Positions 62,410 to 64,000 of a stretch of 64,000 nucleotides of DNA are shown piece by piece. The notes beneath the pieces were generated by a model that saw only the letters and a list, made by a program, of their open reading frames with translations, ran no database searches and had not been told where the DNA came from. The translations under genes were made by a program, and so were the position numbers. Every line of letters starts with the position of its first letter. The first letter of the stretch is position 1. This DNA is from Ancrocorticia sp. (GTDB lineage: Bacteria; Actinomycetota; Actinomycetes; Actinomycetales; Actinomycetaceae): assembly GCA_022648165.1 (NCBI GenBank), contig JALCLX010000001.1:62001-126000 (forward strand), in the 5' to 3' direction.

Positions 62410-64000
62410 ATGACCACCGATCACGCACACAGCGCCCCCGAAACGCAGTCACGCGCACACACCGGAGGCTCCCTGGCAATCCCCGTCAACTCGGAATCGT
62501 ATCCACGCCGTTCCTGTGCGCCGTCTGAGCTAACAATCACAGAAGGCTTCTGGGCACAACGACAACACGTCAACGCCACAACCACACTGGCTCACTGCCT
62601 GTATTGGATCACATCGCTCGGTTGGATTCAGAACTTCACGAACGTTGCACGGGGTACAACGGGGGCTCATCACGGTTGGCAGTTTGCGGACTCCGAAGTC
62701 TACAAGCTGATGGAAGCTCTCGCATGGGAATACGGGCGAACCGCCAACCCGGAAGCGAACCAGACCTTTGAGAAGCTCATCTGGGTGGTCATCAGCGCTC
62801 AAGATCCCGATGGCTACCTCAACACAGCCTTCGGACACCCCAACCAACCCCCGCGCTACTCTGATCTGAGTTCTGGCCACGAATTGTATTGCATGGGCCA
62901 CATGCTTCAGGCTGCTGTAGCGCGCGTGCGCACATTCGGTGAAGACGACTTCACGGCCGCCGCTCGCAAGGCCGCAGACCACATTTGCCGCACATTCGGA
63001 CCGGACGGAAACCAAGGCTTCTGTGGCCACCCAGAAATCGAACTCGGATTAGTAGAATTTGGGCGCGCAGTAGACGAGCCGCGTTACCTCAGCCAGGCCG
63101 CACTCTTTGTCGAACGGCGCGGACATCGGACTCTGCCACCACCCGCGCTATTGAGCAGCGATTACTTTCAAGACGACGCACCTGTGCGAAGCAAAGACGC
63201 GTGGAGCGGACATGCAGTGCGCGCGTTGTACCTCGCTTGCGCAGCGACGGATGTAGCCGTTGATACTCATGATCATGAGCTCCTGGAAGCTTTGGCCGGA
63301 CAATGGCATCACACGGTCGCGCGCCGCACCTACATCACGGGCGGCATGGGTTCCCGCCACCAGGACGAAGGATTCGGGGAAGACTGGGAACTCCCAACAG
63401 ATCGCGCCTATTGCGAAACATGCGCCGGTGTGGCTTCTCTGATGGTCTCCTGGCGCCTTTACTTGGCCACAGGTGCTGTGGAATATGTGGATCAGCTGGA
63501 ACGCACGCTTTTCAATGTGCTTGCGGGAGCCGTCAATCCCAGCGGCGACGCCTTCTTCTGTGCGAATACGCTATTCCAACGATCGGAAGGCCACGAAATC
63601 GACGGTATCTCTTTGCGTGCAGAATCCTCGCTGCGAGCTCCGTGGTTCGATGTCGCATGTTGTCCAACCAATTTGGCGCGCACCATCGCCTCGCTGAACG
63701 CATACGTCGCTTCCGTTGACACACGGCCAGAGGCGCCTCAGATCACGCTTGCCCTGCTCATCCCCTGTGACATCAATCTTTCCCTTCCCGCTGGGCCAGC
63801 TCACCTTTCGGTACGCACGTCCTACCCTGCGAGCGGCCGCGTGGATATTGCGCTTGGCCAGTGGCCCGCGGGGGCATCGTTGCGACTGCGCGTTCCCGCG
63901 TGGTGTTCTGCTGCGAGTATTTCCCGCACGGGTGAAACCCGCAGTGTTTCCCCGGGGTGGGTGACGTTGCGCGGGCTTGAATCCGGAGAAAAGGTAACCT
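62410..64000 (+). CDS. GH127 beta-L-arabinofuranosidase (HypBA1-like), 3' end outside window
   Basis: Cytosolic enzyme expected to release L-arabinose from beta-1,2-arabinosides of hydroxyproline-rich glycoproteins or related plant glycans. 530 codons are visible and open to the edge. The zinc/catalytic set of HypBA1 (Glu and three Cys) is conserved: Glu320 in DEGFG, Cys338 in ETCAG, and the CC pair Cys417-Cys418 in VACCPTNLAR, the second group containing the nucleophile. Start ATG at 62410 follows AAGGA. Last visible gene of the transporter operon; arabinose produced would pass to araA and araD next door. GH146/GH142-type specificities cannot be excluded. Confidence 0.92.
   Translation, partial: MTTDHAHSAPETQSRAHTGGSLAIPVNSESYPRRSCAPSELTITEGFWAQRQHVNATTTLAHCLYWITSLGWIQNFTNVARGTTGAHHGWQFADSEVYKLMEALAWEYGRTANPEANQTFEKLIWVVISAQDPDGYLNTAFGHPNQPPRYSDLSSGHELYCMGHMLQAAVARVRTFGEDDFTAAARKAADHICRTFGPDGNQGFCGHPEIELGLVEFGRAVDEPRYLSQAALFVERRGHRTLPPPALLSSDYFQDDAPVRSKDAWSGHAVRALYLACAATDVAVDTHDHELLEALAGQWHHTVARRTYITGGMGSRHQDEGFGEDWELPTDRAYCETCAGVASLMVSWRLYLATGAVEYVDQLERTLFNVLAGAVNPSGDAFFCANTLFQRSEGHEIDGISLRAESSLRAPWFDVACCPTNLARTIASLNAYVASVDTRPEAPQITLALLIPCDINLSLPAGPAHLSVRTSYPASGRVDIALGQWPAGASLRLRVPAWCSAASISRTGETRSVSPGWVTLRGLESGEKVT

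Noticed and set aside
1-64000. tRNA, rRNA, prophage or intact insertion sequences
   Set aside because: None could be recognised by sequence; no CCA-ended cloverleaf, transposase or integrase motif was seen.

Overview
The window reads as the chromosome of a moderately GC-rich Gram-positive actinobacterium. Codon choice, lipoprotein signal peptides ending in L-A/S-A-C, a DtxR/IdeR-type iron box, many LacI/ROK regulators and an Fhs/PpdK/galactose gene set fit a fermentative member of the Actinomycetaceae (Arcanobacterium/Trueperella/Actinobaculum-like). The genus is inferred from style; no marker gene is present.

Layout. 1-4 kb: a FAD/Fe-S 2-hydroxyacid dehydrogenase (cut by the left edge) and a GH13 alpha-glucosidase. 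4-7.6 kb: a MarR regulator with a His/Cys-rich tail, convergent with a feoA-feoB-feoC-like ferrous iron operon behind a DtxR-type box. 7.8-12.5 kb: ppdK and fhs. 12.6-20.3 kb: a ROK regulator with an orphan ABC ATPase and a small membrane protein, a 1.2-kb mosaic of short repeats, then a ChvE/GguA/GguB-type sugar ABC transporter. 20.7-26.3 kb: ptsI and the Leloir genes galK-galT with divergent galE. 26.3-36.3 kb: a lactose/galacto-oligosaccharide locus (lipoprotein, two permeases, GH2 and GH42 beta-galactosidases, divergent LacI). 36.3-46.6 kb: a mutarotase-like gene and an arabinoxylo-oligosaccharide locus (GH3, GH43, ABC transporter, CE4 deacetylase, LacI). 46.6-53 kb: repeats, then xylB, xylA, a ROK xylose repressor, a second mutarotase-like gene and a Gfo/Idh/MocA oxidoreductase. 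53.3-56.6 kb: a D-2-hydroxyacid dehydrogenase and a two-component system. 56.6-64 kb: araA-araD and, after a regulatory gap, an arabino-oligosaccharide ABC transporter with a GH127 beta-L-arabinofuranosidase that runs off the right edge.

Together this is a plant- and milk-glycan catabolic island. Each importer is paired with intracellular glycosidases, and the sugars feed the Leloir, xylose and arabinose pathways. Operator-like palindromes of at least five kinds sit in front of the operons; two kinds have no obvious matching regulator in the window.

The least explained content is the repeats. Three intergenic regions (about 15.1, 20.4 and 46.7 kb) share a dispersed motif, GTGGACTTGTTACGC, and a roughly 70-bp element bounded by GCTTTTTCTAG. 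Several genes (fhs, the GH42 gene, xylB) carry their own 3' ends repeated in tandem downstream. The 9-mer GACGACGTC occurs at least 13 times in 64 kb.
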